A stretch of DNA of 64,000 nt from Desulfosediminicola ganghwensis. GTDB lineage: Bacteria > Desulfobacterota > Desulfobulbia > Desulfobulbales > Desulfocapsaceae. This document shows positions 46,576-56,046 of the stretch, piece by piece (within the stretch, counting starts at the first letter, position 1; each line of letters begins with the position of its first letter). Under the pieces are notes generated by a model. It worked only from the letters and a program-made list of their open reading frames with translations, was not told the origin of the DNA and did not search any database. The DNA lies in assembly GCF_005116675.2 (NCBI RefSeq), contig NZ_CP050699.1, forward strand, positions 4,645,001-4,709,000. Direction: 5' to 3'. The position numbers and the translations under genes are program-made.

Positions 46576-48021
46576 TCATTCCCCTTCTATCAGTTGCACG
46601 TCAAACCCTTCATCACCCACATCCCCGCTGAGAGTGAGCAGCCTGGCCAGACGTTTTATATAGGTATAGGCGGCAAGCGACCGCTGAGTTTTTACCGAAG
46701 CCACAAACAGGTTGGCATCGATCACATCCAGAGAGGTGGCAAGTCCCTGCTGAAAGGCCTTGTTCCTGAGCACGACGGTTTCTTCCGCCAATTTGAGTGA
46801 TGTCTCCAGCCCCTCATATTCGGCCAGTGCCTGGGAGGTTTCACGCCAGGTCTTCTCCACCAGCAGGCTGATATCCTTTCTGGCCTGACTCCTGAGCAGA
46901 TCGATCCTTCTCTCCAGGCTTTTCGCCGCCCGATAATGCCCACCACGCCCTGAACGGTCAATAATAGGCAAGCTTACACTCACCCCCACAAACCAATCGG
47001 GAGTCAGCTCGAAGGCAAGCCCGTCACCCTCGTGCAGGCTGTAATTACCAACAGCGGCCACCTCTGGAAAATACTTACCTTTCTCAACTGCCGCCTTGCC
47101 TGCGACCATTTCCTCCTTGGCGTCAAATATTGCCAGACCCGGAAAACCGGCAAGCGCACCATTTATGCTGCTCTCCAGGAGCGGCAGATCGTCCCGCACG
47201 AACAGCGGGGTAGCCGGCTGGGCCGGCTCTTCGACAGCGAGCATACTGTTTAAAGCGGTGGAGGCAATTTTACGATCAGCTTCGGCTTTCAGCCGGTTAA
47301 CCCTGGCCCGATCGTAGGAAGCCTCGGCCTGCATGCGCTCAACCTCGGCAACCTGGCCGTTTTTATAGAGCAGGGTGGCATGGTTCAGGTGCTTTTTCAG
47401 GCTCGCCTCCACTTCCAGGCGAGTGGCGACTATCTGTTCGGCAAAGACCACGCCGAAATAACGTTTGCTGAGTTCTTCAAAGCGGTCACGAAGTTTTAAC
47501 TGATACTGCAGTTCCGACTCCCTGACCCTGGCTTTGGCAATATCCTGTGCTGCGGTGATCCTGCCTCCGGTATAGAGCGGCCAGAGCATGGAGAGACCGC
47601 TGATCAACACCTCCCGCTCGCTGATGGTTGAACTGAGACCGAGCAATGAAGTCGGATCAACACCAATCGACCCTAGGATCGGCTTCAATGCATCAAGCAG
47701 TTCTTCACTTCCTGAAATGGAGTCAAGTATCTGCGAACCGCTCAGTTCAACACTGTCATCGAGATACATATAGCCCGCCGAGAGGTTCAGCTGGGGCAAA
47801 TACAAATCACGATTGGCAGACCGCTCATGTTCGGCACGCTCAATATTCGCCTGTTCCGCCTGCAGCAGTTCATTACTCGCTTTCACCCGCTGCCAGGCCT
47901 CGGTAAAACTGATCTCTGCAGCACCGGCGCCTGTGCCGAGAAAAAGAGGCAGAGTGCATACCAATGCTCCTACCGTCGTCCGACAAATAAATCGTTTCAC
48001 GCTATTTACCGTTTGTCCCAT
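46576..48021 (-). CDS. TolC-family outer-membrane efflux protein
   Basis: The 481-residue protein has a signal peptide (about 1-34), then two repeats of long helical coiled coils separated by short beta segments (FTEAWQRVKASNELLQAEQA, LSAGYMYLDD, VSVSLPIIDRSGRGGHYRA). This matches the OEP/TolC fold. As first gene of the operon it supplies the outer-membrane exit duct for the HlyD/ABC-2 exporter. Confidence 0.9.
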   Translation of the reverse strand: MGQTVNSVKRFICRTTVGALVCTLPLFLGTGAGAAEISFTEAWQRVKASNELLQAEQANIERAEHERSANRDLYLPQLNLSAGYMYLDDSVELSGSQILDSISGSEELLDALKPILGSIGVDPTSLLGLSSTISEREVLISGLSMLWPLYTGGRITAAQDIAKARVRESELQYQLKLRDRFEELSKRYFGVVFAEQIVATRLEVEASLKKHLNHATLLYKNGQVAEVERMQAEASYDRARVNRLKAEADRKIASTALNSMLAVEEPAQPATPLFVRDDLPLLESSINGALAGFPGLAIFDAKEEMVAGKAAVEKGKYFPEVAAVGNYSLHEGDGLAFELTPDWFVGVSVSLPIIDRSGRGGHYRAAKSLERRIDLLRSQARKDISLLVEKTWRETSQALAEYEGLETSLKLAEETVVLRNKAFQQGLATSLDVIDANLFVASVKTQRSLAAYTYIKRLARLLTLSGDVGDEGFDVQLIEGE

Positions 48022-48366
48022 CCTTTACGCATCCTTTCAAATCGCACAAGGGTGTAAAGCCATAAGCGATTTGCCATATATCAATAGACATCGAAATCCT
48101 GTTATTTTTTCGTTGTCCACTATACGGGGGGCTTTTTGATGCGTCAAGAATCAGTGAAGACAATGTTTGAGGAAGTTCAAAGAGAAAGCGTATTTCTCTT
48201 GTGAGGAACGATCAGGTGCCCCTATTCTACTCCTTTTTTCCCACTTGTGGACTTTCTTTCCGTATCTGCATACAATCAAGCAAGCACCGGTTTTGCCCAT
48301 GCCCTTTCCGACCTTACCCTTCACCCGCACGACAATCCACGAGAACAATCGAACAGGAGGTGCATC
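48022..48366. other. intergenic, divergent promoters
   Basis: This 345-base gap separates the efflux operon and the small gene at 48367. The only coding frames are shadows. No operator is obvious. Confidence 0.4.
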
Positions 48367-48699
48367 ATGGCAAATGCAAGCAACGTGATGGAAGAACGAT
48401 TCCATAAAACCATGAAAAGCAAGGCCGCCCTGGATGCCGCCGCGGCGGTCAAACAGTATCACAGCCTGATAAAGGCAGGCTATACACCCAAAGACGCTTT
48501 TCTTGTGGCCTTTTTGGGCATCCACCTGTTATCGATTCCCGGGGTCAAACCCCTTCCCGAACCGGACCCGCCATATTTCACACTCTCTTCGCTCTACAAC
48601 GCGGTAAAGGAAGCTCATGCCAATGTGAACCTGCTCAAGAAAGAGATAGAAGTTCAGCTCGACTACCTTGAAAGGTGTATCAACAGGGAAAAAACATAA
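48367..48699 (+). CDS. hypothetical protein, 110 residues
   Basis: A very good ribosome binding site (ACAGGAGG) lies seven bases before the ATG at 48367, although the frame is open upstream. The product is mostly helical, with a Pro-rich middle (IPGVKPLPEPDPPYF) and a likely coiled coil at the C-terminus (VNLLKKEIEVQLDYLERC). No known family. A hairpin follows. Confidence 0.65.
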   Translation: MANASNVMEERFHKTMKSKAALDAAAAVKQYHSLIKAGYTPKDAFLVAFLGIHLLSIPGVKPLPEPDPPYFTLSSLYNAVKEAHANVNLLKKEIEVQLDYLERCINREKT

Positions 48700-49040
48700 C
48701 TCGTTTTTTAAATGAACGTTCGGTGCCCTGATGGTTATTCCACACTTCAGGGCACCGGATTCCCCTACTCAGCCTGGGGCCATACACTCTTTACATTCCC
48801 CAATGCTCAACCAAACTCGTCCTGCGGGTTCCGACCTGTCAGGTTATTATGTAAATACACCTATGCACGTATACAGCTATACACCTTTACAGCTGAACAA
48901 ACGTTTTATTCCTGTTCGTGCCTCTTCGGGTCACTTTGCAGCAATTGATACGTAGGTTTCAAAACAATGAAGGGCATAGAGTTTTAATGCCAGGGAGTGA
49001 AAAAGGTGTGATAGAACGGCATTCGCGAGGAAATTACAAT
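48700..49040. other. intergenic
   Basis: This 341-base gap holds the hairpin at 48721-48757 and otherwise nothing that I recognise. Confidence 0.4.
48721..48757 (+). terminator. hairpin after the 110-residue gene
   Basis: CGGTGCCCTGA and TCAGGGCACCG are perfect complements. There is no T run directly after, so termination efficiency is uncertain. Confidence 0.55.
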
Positions 49041-49604
49041 TCAGAAAACATCCGAAAGCCCAAAAGGATCGCAAGGAAATTTCCGGATCAAGCTCTTGTT
49101 ATAGGCCCAATCGAGTATTTCCCGTTCTTTGGCCAACGGGGTGCAAAGATAACGCGGATCGGGAATATTACCGACCCTGCCAAGATCGAGGCGATCTGCG
49201 TCGAAACAGGCCTGAACTGTGATATCACGATGGGTATCGGCCACTGTATGCAGCCTGCAGGCTATCTGAAGCAGGTCGAATTCCTGATCAGTTATGGAAT
49301 AATGACCCCGCAGTTCACCGGCTAACCCGGCGCCGCGTGGACCATGACCGTCATCCACGCCCTCATTCAACCGCCGGGAGTCATGAAACACCGAAAAGAG
49401 CGCTACAACTTTTCGGTTTACCCCGTCCTGCGCTGCCAGCCTCATCCCATTCTCATAGACATGGCTCCAGTGCACAACACCATGAGTGCCATACCAGTCC
49501 AGGCCGTAATGTTGTTTAATCTGGTTGATGAGTTGAGAGGTTATAGGCATGGTTGGCAAAATCAGGGGAAAAGTCATGAGCGATTTGGATGTCACTACAG
49601 GCAA
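49041..49604 (-). CDS. HD-domain protein (putative phosphohydrolase)
   Basis: The open frame gives 187 residues; an internal ATG at 49550 (MPITSQLINQ) would give 169 and seems more natural, but no start has a clear ribosome binding site. Metal-binding motifs of the HD superfamily are visible: HGVVHWSHVYENG (H), VFHDSRR (HD), RLHTVADTHRD and the late Asp in FDADRLDLGRVG. The substrate is probably a nucleotide or phosphate ester, which is an inference from the superfamily. Confidence 0.75.
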   Translation of the reverse strand: MPVVTSKSLMTFPLILPTMPITSQLINQIKQHYGLDWYGTHGVVHWSHVYENGMRLAAQDGVNRKVVALFSVFHDSRRLNEGVDDGHGPRGAGLAGELRGHYSITDQEFDLLQIACRLHTVADTHRDITVQACFDADRLDLGRVGNIPDPRYLCTPLAKEREILDWAYNKSLIRKFPCDPFGLSDVF

Positions 49605-49660
49605 ACATCCTTGATGTCCATAACAGCTGGAACAGGCAAGTCTGTTGACACAACTGTTAT

Positions 49661-50149
49661 TCAGAGAGCAATATTTCTGGAAATCATTACCACCTCATCG
49701 GCTGAATATAAATTACACACCGTTGCCTCCACCTCTGCATTGAGGGTTTTCCTGTAGAGTCGTTGCGCCGCATTATCCGCCCTGGTGGTGACCATAATGT
49801 GTTTTACCGTTGCTCCCCTGCTTTGCAGCTGCCGTTGAACCAACGGTAGAGATTCGAGTATCAGTCTGGTCCCGATGCCCTGCCCCTGATGGGCTGGATG
49901 TACAGCGAGTTGCTCCAGTTCAAGTACCACTTCCGATCGAAAACCTGCTTTTTGGCACCATAGGATATATCCTGTAATCTCATTTTTCACGTTCTCTGCT
50001 ACAAAGAGTTGAGACCTGGGAAATGCGTTAAAGTTGCAATGCAACCACTCTTTTGAGCATTGTTGCCGGACAAAAGCCGCTTGGTGAACTGCAGCGGTTG
50101 CGTCCAGATCCGCTCCTGCAAGTACACGAATAGTCACACCATTATCCAT
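49661..50149 (-). CDS. GNAT family N-acetyltransferase
   Basis: From the ATG at 50149 (GAGGG five bases upstream) the product has 162 residues. The open frame continues to 50263, but that extension would be encoded by a perfect 28-base palindrome, so I place the start downstream of it. The acetyl-CoA motif is LEQLAVHPAHQGQGIGTRLI, followed by TTRADNAAQRLYRK. It is divergent from the dioxygenase-hydrolase gene and shares its operator region, so it may be co-regulated. Confidence 0.8.
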   Translation of the reverse strand: MDNGVTIRVLAGADLDATAAVHQAAFVRQQCSKEWLHCNFNAFPRSQLFVAENVKNEITGYILWCQKAGFRSEVVLELEQLAVHPAHQGQGIGTRLILESLPLVQRQLQSRGATVKHIMVTTRADNAAQRLYRKTLNAEVEATVCNLYSADEVVMISRNIAL

Positions 50150-50177
50150 TTCACCCTCTGCAATTATATTACCAAGG

Positions 50178-50205
50178 CAATCTATCTTGATATCAAGATA
50201 GATTG
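50178..50205. promoter_or_regulatory. 28-base perfect palindrome, likely MarR/MhqR-type operator
   Basis: CAATCTATCTTGAT and its exact complement ATCAAGATAGATTG. The core TATCTTGATATCAAGATA agrees at 14 of 18 positions with the MhqR box of Bacillus as I recall it (TATCTCGAATTCGAGATA). It lies between two divergent genes and upstream of a MarR-family gene. Confidence 0.65.
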
Positions 50206-50296
50206 TATTATTGTTTCTCATATGGGAAACATTCCCATTCGAAGTATATCCTTTGATTAACATACTAAAATATCATTATCAGGGAGTAGAATTTTC

Positions 50297-50314
50297 TACC
50301 TTGAGATAAAGATT
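50297..50314 (+). promoter_or_regulatory. second, imperfect copy of the operator
   Basis: TACCTTGAGATAAAGATT matches the core of the upstream palindrome at 14 of 18 positions and ends just before the ribosome binding site of the dioxygenase-hydrolase gene. Confidence 0.5.
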
Positions 50315-50328
50315 CATTGGAGGTTGGT

Positions 50329-51879
50329 ATGCAAGTAACCAATTCTATTCATGGCATCCATCACATCACTGCTATTACCGGATCTGCTCCGGCAAACCTC
50401 ACCTTTATGGAGCAGGTTCTTGGCCTCAGGCTCGTTAAACAGACCGTGAATTTCGACGACCCGTTCACATACCACCTCTATTACGGCGATCACCAGGGTA
50501 ATCCCGGCACAATAGTCACCTTTTTCCCATGGGAAAATGCACCAAAAGGAAGGCCTGGGCCAGGCATGATCAGTTCAATAGCCTTCACGATACCCTGGCG
50601 AGCATTCGGGTATTGGCAAGAGCACCTCAGAGCCCAGGGTATAGACGTGATAGAGCAACAGAGATTTAGCGAGACTGTGCTGCAATTTTCAGATTCCGAG
50701 GGATTGACCTATGAATTGATAACCTGCGACCACCAGGAGTATAACCAGAACGGAATCATTGGTCTTCATTCCGTCACCGCCCTGGCAACCTCCCTGGATC
50801 ACTCGAGAGGACTGCTTGAAGATACCATGTTTATGGGCTATGTAGGGGAAGAAGCCGGGCGCCACCGCTTTGCTCTGAAATCGCCGGACCGCTCTATCCA
50901 GTATTACGACGTACTGCTCACACCTGAGCTGCCCGACGGGTTACAGGGACGCGGCACAGTCCATCATATCGCCTTCCGCTGCAGCTCCGACAGTGAACAG
51001 AGAGAATGGCAGGAACGACTGCTCAAGCGAGACTACCCGGTAAGCCCGGTGCGGGATCGCAAATATTTCCGCTCAATTTATTTTCGCGAACCGGGCGGTG
51101 TTCTATTTGAAATCGCAACCGATCCTCCCGGCTTTGCCGTTGACGAAGATATCGCCCAGCTTGGCTTACAATTGCAATTGCCTGGCGAGTATGAACCCAT
51201 GCGTGGCGAAATCGAAAAGCGTTTGGCTCCACTCCGGGCTGTTGAATATATTTATACTTATTCAGAACCTCCCAAACCGCCTACAACAGAGCAAACAATA
51301 GTCGCTTTCCACGGTACTGGTGGAGATGAACATGACTTGATTCCACTGGCCAGAACCATAGCACCAGATGCTGCGATTATCAGCCCCCGCGGTCAGGTGA
51401 CTGAACACGGCATGAAGCGATTTTTCAGACGTTTTTCGTCTGGTGTTTTCGATGAAGACGATATCCGAAAACGAAGTGAAGATCTGAACAGCTTCCTTGG
51501 CCGGGTCTCTCTCCAATATCGACGGAATCCCCAACAACTCATTGCGTTGGGATATTCTAATGGTGCCAACATCGCTGCAGCATTGCTCTTACTCCATCCA
51601 CAACTCTTTGCCAGCGCCATACTGGTACGCCCCATGCTGCCTATCACCGTACCTGTGCCGGTGGATCTCACTGGCCACAATACACTGATATTAAAAGGAA
51701 CGGAGGATAGAATTATTCCGGCTGCGAGTACAGACCAACTCATAGATACTCTCAGACAATATGGTGCCAGGGTGCACGTGGCTGAAATCCAGGCTGACCA
51801 CAATATCACTCCAACAGATATTGAAATTGCCAGGAAGTGGCTACAAAACCGACAATCGACTGAGCCCGCAACAGCCTGA
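50329..51879 (+). CDS. fused ring-cleaving dioxygenase (MhqO-like) and alpha/beta hydrolase (MhqD-like)
   Basis: This 516-residue protein is a fusion. Residues 1-310 form a VOC/glyoxalase ring-cleaving dioxygenase with likely metal ligands in GIHHITAITG, GTVHHIAFRC and VLFEIATDPPGF. From about 320 a phospholipase/carboxylesterase domain follows (FHGTGGDEHDLI, nucleophile GYSNGA, Asp in GTEDRIIPA, His in QADHNITP). In Bacillus, separate enzymes of these two types (MhqO, MhqD) are induced by quinones under MhqR. The start is the ATG at 50329 after GGAGG. A MarR regulator gene follows. Confidence 0.88.
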   Translation: MQVTNSIHGIHHITAITGSAPANLTFMEQVLGLRLVKQTVNFDDPFTYHLYYGDHQGNPGTIVTFFPWENAPKGRPGPGMISSIAFTIPWRAFGYWQEHLRAQGIDVIEQQRFSETVLQFSDSEGLTYELITCDHQEYNQNGIIGLHSVTALATSLDHSRGLLEDTMFMGYVGEEAGRHRFALKSPDRSIQYYDVLLTPELPDGLQGRGTVHHIAFRCSSDSEQREWQERLLKRDYPVSPVRDRKYFRSIYFREPGGVLFEIATDPPGFAVDEDIAQLGLQLQLPGEYEPMRGEIEKRLAPLRAVEYIYTYSEPPKPPTTEQTIVAFHGTGGDEHDLIPLARTIAPDAAIISPRGQVTEHGMKRFFRRFSSGVFDEDDIRKRSEDLNSFLGRVSLQYRRNPQQLIALGYSNGANIAAALLLLHPQLFASAILVRPMLPITVPVPVDLTGHNTLILKGTEDRIIPAASTDQLIDTLRQYGARVHVAEIQADHNITPTDIEIARKWLQNRQSTEPATA

Positions 51880-51933
51880 AATAACGATTGCACCTACCCA
51901 TTTCAAACAACAACACCATGGAGCACGATAGCT

Positions 51934-52386
51934 ATGTATACCGGGTCACGCATCAGGCTGATCTTCGGCAGAGCCAATAAAGCTATTGAACAGCTGGATA
52001 AAAGGAGCATTGCCCAAACCGGGCTCAACACCACCGATTTCATGATCCTGGAAGCCCTGCTGCATAAAGGGGCTATGCCGATCAGCAAGATCGCCGACAA
52101 GGTATTGCTGACCAGCGGCTCAATGAGCACTGCCGCTAATCGCCTTGAAAAAAGAGCGCTGGTCCAGCGGGTCCGCGACCCGGCGGACGGCAGATCCTAC
52201 TACCTGCATTTAACCAAAGCAGGCAAACAGATAATTACCGCGGCGTACAGCTCCCATTGCAAAATGCTGGAACGCCTGATTGAAGGTTTTAACCAGAATG
52301 AGCTCAGTGAACTGGCCTCACTTCTTAAAAAAATTGGTCTGCAGGCCGAGCAGATTACAGATGAACCAAACACGACAACCCGCTAG
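51934..52386 (+). CDS. MarR-family transcription regulator
   Basis: The 150-residue protein has the winged-helix core (LEALLHKGAMPISKIADKVL, TSGSMSTAANRLEKRALVQR, wing VRDPADGRSYYLHLT). It lies directly downstream of the dioxygenase-hydrolase gene with its operators, so it is likely the local repressor, analogous to MhqR. A Cys-based sensor is not obvious in the N-terminal half; one Cys is in SSHCKMLERL. Confidence 0.9.
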   Translation: MYTGSRIRLIFGRANKAIEQLDKRSIAQTGLNTTDFMILEALLHKGAMPISKIADKVLLTSGSMSTAANRLEKRALVQRVRDPADGRSYYLHLTKAGKQIITAAYSSHCKMLERLIEGFNQNELSELASLLKKIGLQAEQITDEPNTTTR

Positions 52387-52420
52387 CTGATCGTTGATCG
52401 CATCGTTGCAATTTTACAGT

Positions 52421-52447
52421 TACCATCGGCTCTCAGAGCCGATGGTA
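52421..52447. repeat. 27-base near-perfect inverted repeat
   Basis: TACCATCGGCTCT and AGAGCCGATGGTA are perfect complements around one base. There is no T run on either side, so it may be a transcript-stabilising hairpin or a binding site in place of a terminator. Confidence 0.55.
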
Positions 52448-52545
52448 ATACTCCGAGGTGTCCACAGGTATTCTCTGCGATACTGTCACCATGGAACTTT
52501 TATGGTATCCCCTCATCTCTCTGAAAAATTAGCTGGAGAAAGATC

Positions 52546-53229
52546 ATGAACAGGAAAAAACTCGAAGTTCTCACACCTGATAACAGTCAACTCATCTTTA
52601 TAGATCACCAGCCGCAGATGGCCTTCGGTGTGCAGTCTATAGACAGACAACTACTAAAAAACAATGTGGTGGCGCTTGCCAAAGCTGCCAGGATTTTCGA
52701 AATTCCCACCATCATCACCACTGTTGAGACAGAAAGTTTTTCCGGCCATACCTACCCTGAATTACTTGATGTTTTTCCGGAACAAGAATTACTGGAGAGG
52801 ACTTCCATGAACTCATGGGACGACCGGAAAGTACGGGACGCCCTTGTTCAAAATAGTAGAAATAAAGTAGTTGTCTCCGGGCTCTGGACAGAAGTATGCA
52901 ACTGTACCTTCGCCCTCTCTGCAATGCTTGAAGGTGACTACGAAATCTACATGGTGGCCGATGCCTCAGGCGGAACATCCCTTGACGCTCATAACTACGC
53001 GATGGATCGAATGGTACAAGCCGGAGTGGTACCGGTGACCTGGCAGCAGGTACTCCTTGAATGGCAAAGGGACTGGGCCCGCAAAGAAACATATGACGCA
53101 ACCATCGCTCTGGTTCAGGAGCATAGCGGTGCCTATGGCATGGGGGTGGATTATGCGTACAGCATGGTACATAAGACTCCCAAACGAGGCAACTTTCATG
53201 GTAAAACAATCCCTCCTAAGGCTGCGTGA
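52546..53229 (+). CDS. isochorismatase-family hydrolase (YcaC-like)
   Basis: The 227-residue enzyme shows the family triad: Asp in FIDHQPQMAF, a Lys in the NKVVVSGL region and Cys in TEVCNCTF. The YcaC-like C-terminal part is present (VALVQEHSGAYGMGVDYAYS). Substrates of this subgroup are largely unknown. It lies 160 bases after the MarR gene and may belong to the same stress response. Confidence 0.88.
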   Translation: MNRKKLEVLTPDNSQLIFIDHQPQMAFGVQSIDRQLLKNNVVALAKAARIFEIPTIITTVETESFSGHTYPELLDVFPEQELLERTSMNSWDDRKVRDALVQNSRNKVVVSGLWTEVCNCTFALSAMLEGDYEIYMVADASGGTSLDAHNYAMDRMVQAGVVPVTWQQVLLEWQRDWARKETYDATIALVQEHSGAYGMGVDYAYSMVHKTPKRGNFHGKTIPPKAA

Positions 53230-53430
53230 TTCTTTCCGCCCGCAGGCATGGTTTATTACAAACCATGCCTGCTAACATCTGAATTCACCTGCCGACTTTA
53301 CCGTTCCCGGCTGTGCAACTCTTCGCACCGCCGTCCTCCTTTTCTTGACCGGACAGCTCTGGCATGAGATACTATCAGGACAGGAAGATACTCTCTCATC
53401 CACTCCATTTACGTATCTCCAGCTGAATTC

Positions 53431-54627
53431 ATGTATGCAAATCTGGCGGTAATCTGCATTTTTGTATTTATTTATAGTGTAACCAGCGGCGTAATTGGGC
53501 GATCGCTTATCAGCGGGGCAATTATGTTTACAGCCTTTGGCCTGGTATCCGGTCCGTTGGGCTTTGATCTGCTCAGTCTCGACATTGAAGCAGAGGGGCT
53601 GAAATCTCTAGCAGAGCTGACCCTTGCGCTCGTACTTTTCAGTGACGCTGCCAATGCTGACCTCAAAGTCCTGAGACAAAATTTCCGTATTCCACAAAGG
53701 CTGCTGTGTATCGGTCTGCCTTTAACCATCATCTCCGGCATACTTGTCGGAGGGATAATCTTCCGGGACCTTGGCTGGTTGGAAATCGCCATACTGGCAA
53801 CTATACTCGCTCCAACCGATGCAGCTTTAGGTGCTGCGGTGGTGACAGACAAAAAAGTTCCGGTCAACCTGCGCGAAAGCCTTAATATTGAAAGCGGCCT
53901 CAACGATGGCATTTGTGTCCCGGTTCTGCTCACCTTTCTGACTGTTGCCACCGATAGTGTTGAACAGGGCAAACCACTGCTGATCGCTTTTCAGTACACA
54001 TTTGAAGAAATCGGGATTGGATTAATTGTTGGCGGACTGCTGGCAGTTGGCGGCAGCTTGCTGATCAACTACTGTAAAAATAGAAACTGGATCAATGAAG
54101 ACTGGCAGGAGCTACCGGTTATTGCCCTTTCTCTTTCATGTTTTTCCCTTGCTCAACTGGCGGGCGGCAGCGGTTTCATCGCGGCCTTCTGTGGCGGCCT
54201 GATCTTTGGTGGCATGGTCAGAGAACATAAACATCAGTATCTTCTCGCGGCAGAAGGTGCCGGGGATGGCTTGTCTCTTATCACCTGGACGGTTTTCGGT
54301 TGCAGTGTGGTCAGCAGCACCATAGGCAGTTTTGGTTGGCAGAGTATCATCTTCGCCCTGCTCAGCTTGACAGTTATTCGAATGTTACCTGTATATGTCG
54401 CACTCTCAGCCACAGCCTTGAATACTTCCGATAAGCTTTTTATTGGATGGTTTGGTCCCAGAGGGCTGGCGACCATTGTCTTCGCTGTAATGATTTTCAA
54501 CAGCCAACTTCCCCATAAGGCCGAGATCGTCATAACTGCTGTCTGCTGCGTTATCCTGAGCATCATCGGCCACGGCATCTCCGCTCACCCCCTCATCGCA
54601 GTTCTTAGCCGCCGTCATGGTAAATGA
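53431..54627 (+). CDS. CPA1-type cation:proton antiporter
   Basis: The 398-residue inner-membrane protein has about twelve helices. Family signatures are ALVLFSDAANADL, ILAPTDAALGAAVV (ion-binding Asp) and NIESGLNDGICVPVLLTFL (Asn-Asp pair in an ESGLND motif). It exchanges Na+ or K+ for protons and supports pH and salt homeostasis. No regulatory C-terminal domain is attached. Confidence 0.9.
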   Translation: MYANLAVICIFVFIYSVTSGVIGRSLISGAIMFTAFGLVSGPLGFDLLSLDIEAEGLKSLAELTLALVLFSDAANADLKVLRQNFRIPQRLLCIGLPLTIISGILVGGIIFRDLGWLEIAILATILAPTDAALGAAVVTDKKVPVNLRESLNIESGLNDGICVPVLLTFLTVATDSVEQGKPLLIAFQYTFEEIGIGLIVGGLLAVGGSLLINYCKNRNWINEDWQELPVIALSLSCFSLAQLAGGSGFIAAFCGGLIFGGMVREHKHQYLLAAEGAGDGLSLITWTVFGCSVVSSTIGSFGWQSIIFALLSLTVIRMLPVYVALSATALNTSDKLFIGWFGPRGLATIVFAVMIFNSQLPHKAEIVITAVCCVILSIIGHGISAHPLIAVLSRRHGK

Positions 54628-54763
54628 CGTACGACAGGTAAGCCTGACGTCGATGTCATGAATATTCAATGCTATTTTTTAATTTCAAACGCAGCTGGTC
54701 AGAACCTTCCTCCCGTTACCTTTTCCGCTTTTTGCTTAGAGCTCTACCCGTGGTTTTTTCAGG

Positions 54764-55276
54764 ATGTCCCTTTTTCTCATTTCGCAAATCATTGTCGGCA
54801 TAGCTGTCATAGCTGATATTGCTTCTTTTCAGCTTAAGCACCGATCCAGTATCCTTACCTGCCTTGCTATCTCCTGCTTTCTCATTTCGATTCATTTCAT
54901 GTGTCTCGAGCACTGGACCGGAGCGTGGTTGTTTATGCTCAACGCCATCAGGTATACAGTCACAATATTCACCACCGCCAGACTGCTTCTCTGGGTATTT
55001 CTCTTTTTCTGTGGAGCGATCTTCTGCAGCACCTACGCCGGACTGCTTTCCGTACTGAGCTTAGGTGCCGCAATCCTGAGTACTGTCGCCTCATTCAGTA
55101 GTACAGATAAGCTGCTGCGTGAACTGATATTCTGCGGGACCTGCTTCTGGATTATGCATAACATCCTTGCCGGATCTCCCGGAGCAGTGGCACTGGAATC
55201 GTGCTTCATGGTTTCCAACGTGATTGGTTACTATAGATATTACCTCCGTTCCCGGCCTGTTAATAGTCCGGCATAG
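54764..55276 (+). CDS. YgjV-like inner-membrane protein
   Basis: The 170-residue protein has about five or six helices. The pattern IGIAVIADIASFQLK-like N-terminus, then CFLISIHFMCLEHWTGAWL, AIRYTVTIFT and FWIMHNILAGSPGAVALES fits the YgjV family. Function unknown. Confidence 0.75.
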   Translation: MSLFLISQIIVGIAVIADIASFQLKHRSSILTCLAISCFLISIHFMCLEHWTGAWLFMLNAIRYTVTIFTTARLLLWVFLFFCGAIFCSTYAGLLSVLSLGAAILSTVASFSSTDKLLRELIFCGTCFWIMHNILAGSPGAVALESCFMVSNVIGYYRYYLRSRPVNSPA

Positions 55277-55773
55277 AACAACAAATCCCCAACAGCCCGC
55301 ACCGTTTTGGATTTCACACTTCTCCCCCCTCTCCCCTGTTGCTGGAATTATCGCCGGGCTCGTGCTTAATTTCAGGAGTAATTTTTTATGTCAGACAAAC
55401 CGTCATAAATTCGGCCACCTGCATAGACATTTCTCTCTGCCTGCACAAAACCGCACAAATTTATCTAAATATTCCTGCAACCTTAACACATCATCTTCCA
55501 CCCTGAGGTAGATTGAATATACACTTCAGACCGTTACATTGGTTCAGAGCGACCTTATAATATTAAAGAATAACTCAGCTGCCCCTGGCGCTGTTTGGGC
55601 AGGTCAGGTGCAGGCAGGTGATCTGACGCACACGGATACCCCAGGTAATTATTTTTCATAAAACCAGCAGGCAGCAGTTACCGATCATCATCAATCCAGC
55701 GTTTCCTACTTCTGTCATTTCCGCGGATAATCGGTTGATGATGATCACTCATCCCAACAAGGAGGAAATGACC
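55277..55773. other. intergenic
   Basis: About 0.5 kb with no recognised gene, element or clear operator. It leads to a strong ribosome binding site for the next gene. Confidence 0.4.
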
Positions 55774-55992
55774 ATGAACAGAAAAGCTACTACTCTCTAC
55801 CTCTGCCTCCTCATCTCAACTTTTGTTCTCGGCTGTGCCAATATGACCCCCACCCAAAAAGGGGCGGCAGTAGGCGGTGCAGTAGGGGCTATTGGCGGAC
55901 AGATTATAGGAGGGAGTACCGGAGCAACCTTGATAGGCGCTGGTGCCGGTGCACTGGGCGGCGCCCTGCTCAATGACGCTCTCAACAAATAG
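55774..55992 (+). CDS. small glycine-zipper lipoprotein
   Basis: AAGGAGG lies eight bases before the ATG at 55774, so I prefer it to the earlier ATGs at 55735 and 55768. The 72-residue product has a lipobox (LGC) and a Gly/Ala zipper (GGAVGAIGGQIIGGSTGATL), as in SlyB- or OmpA-linked small outer-membrane lipoproteins. The next gene starts 54 bases later. Confidence 0.8.
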   Translation: MNRKATTLYLCLLISTFVLGCANMTPTQKGAAVGGAVGAIGGQIIGGSTGATLIGAGAGALGGALLNDALNK

Positions 55993-56046
55993 GGTGACGT
56001 CCTGACACAATAGCGAGGTATTCCCTTTTCTCACAAGGAGACACTT

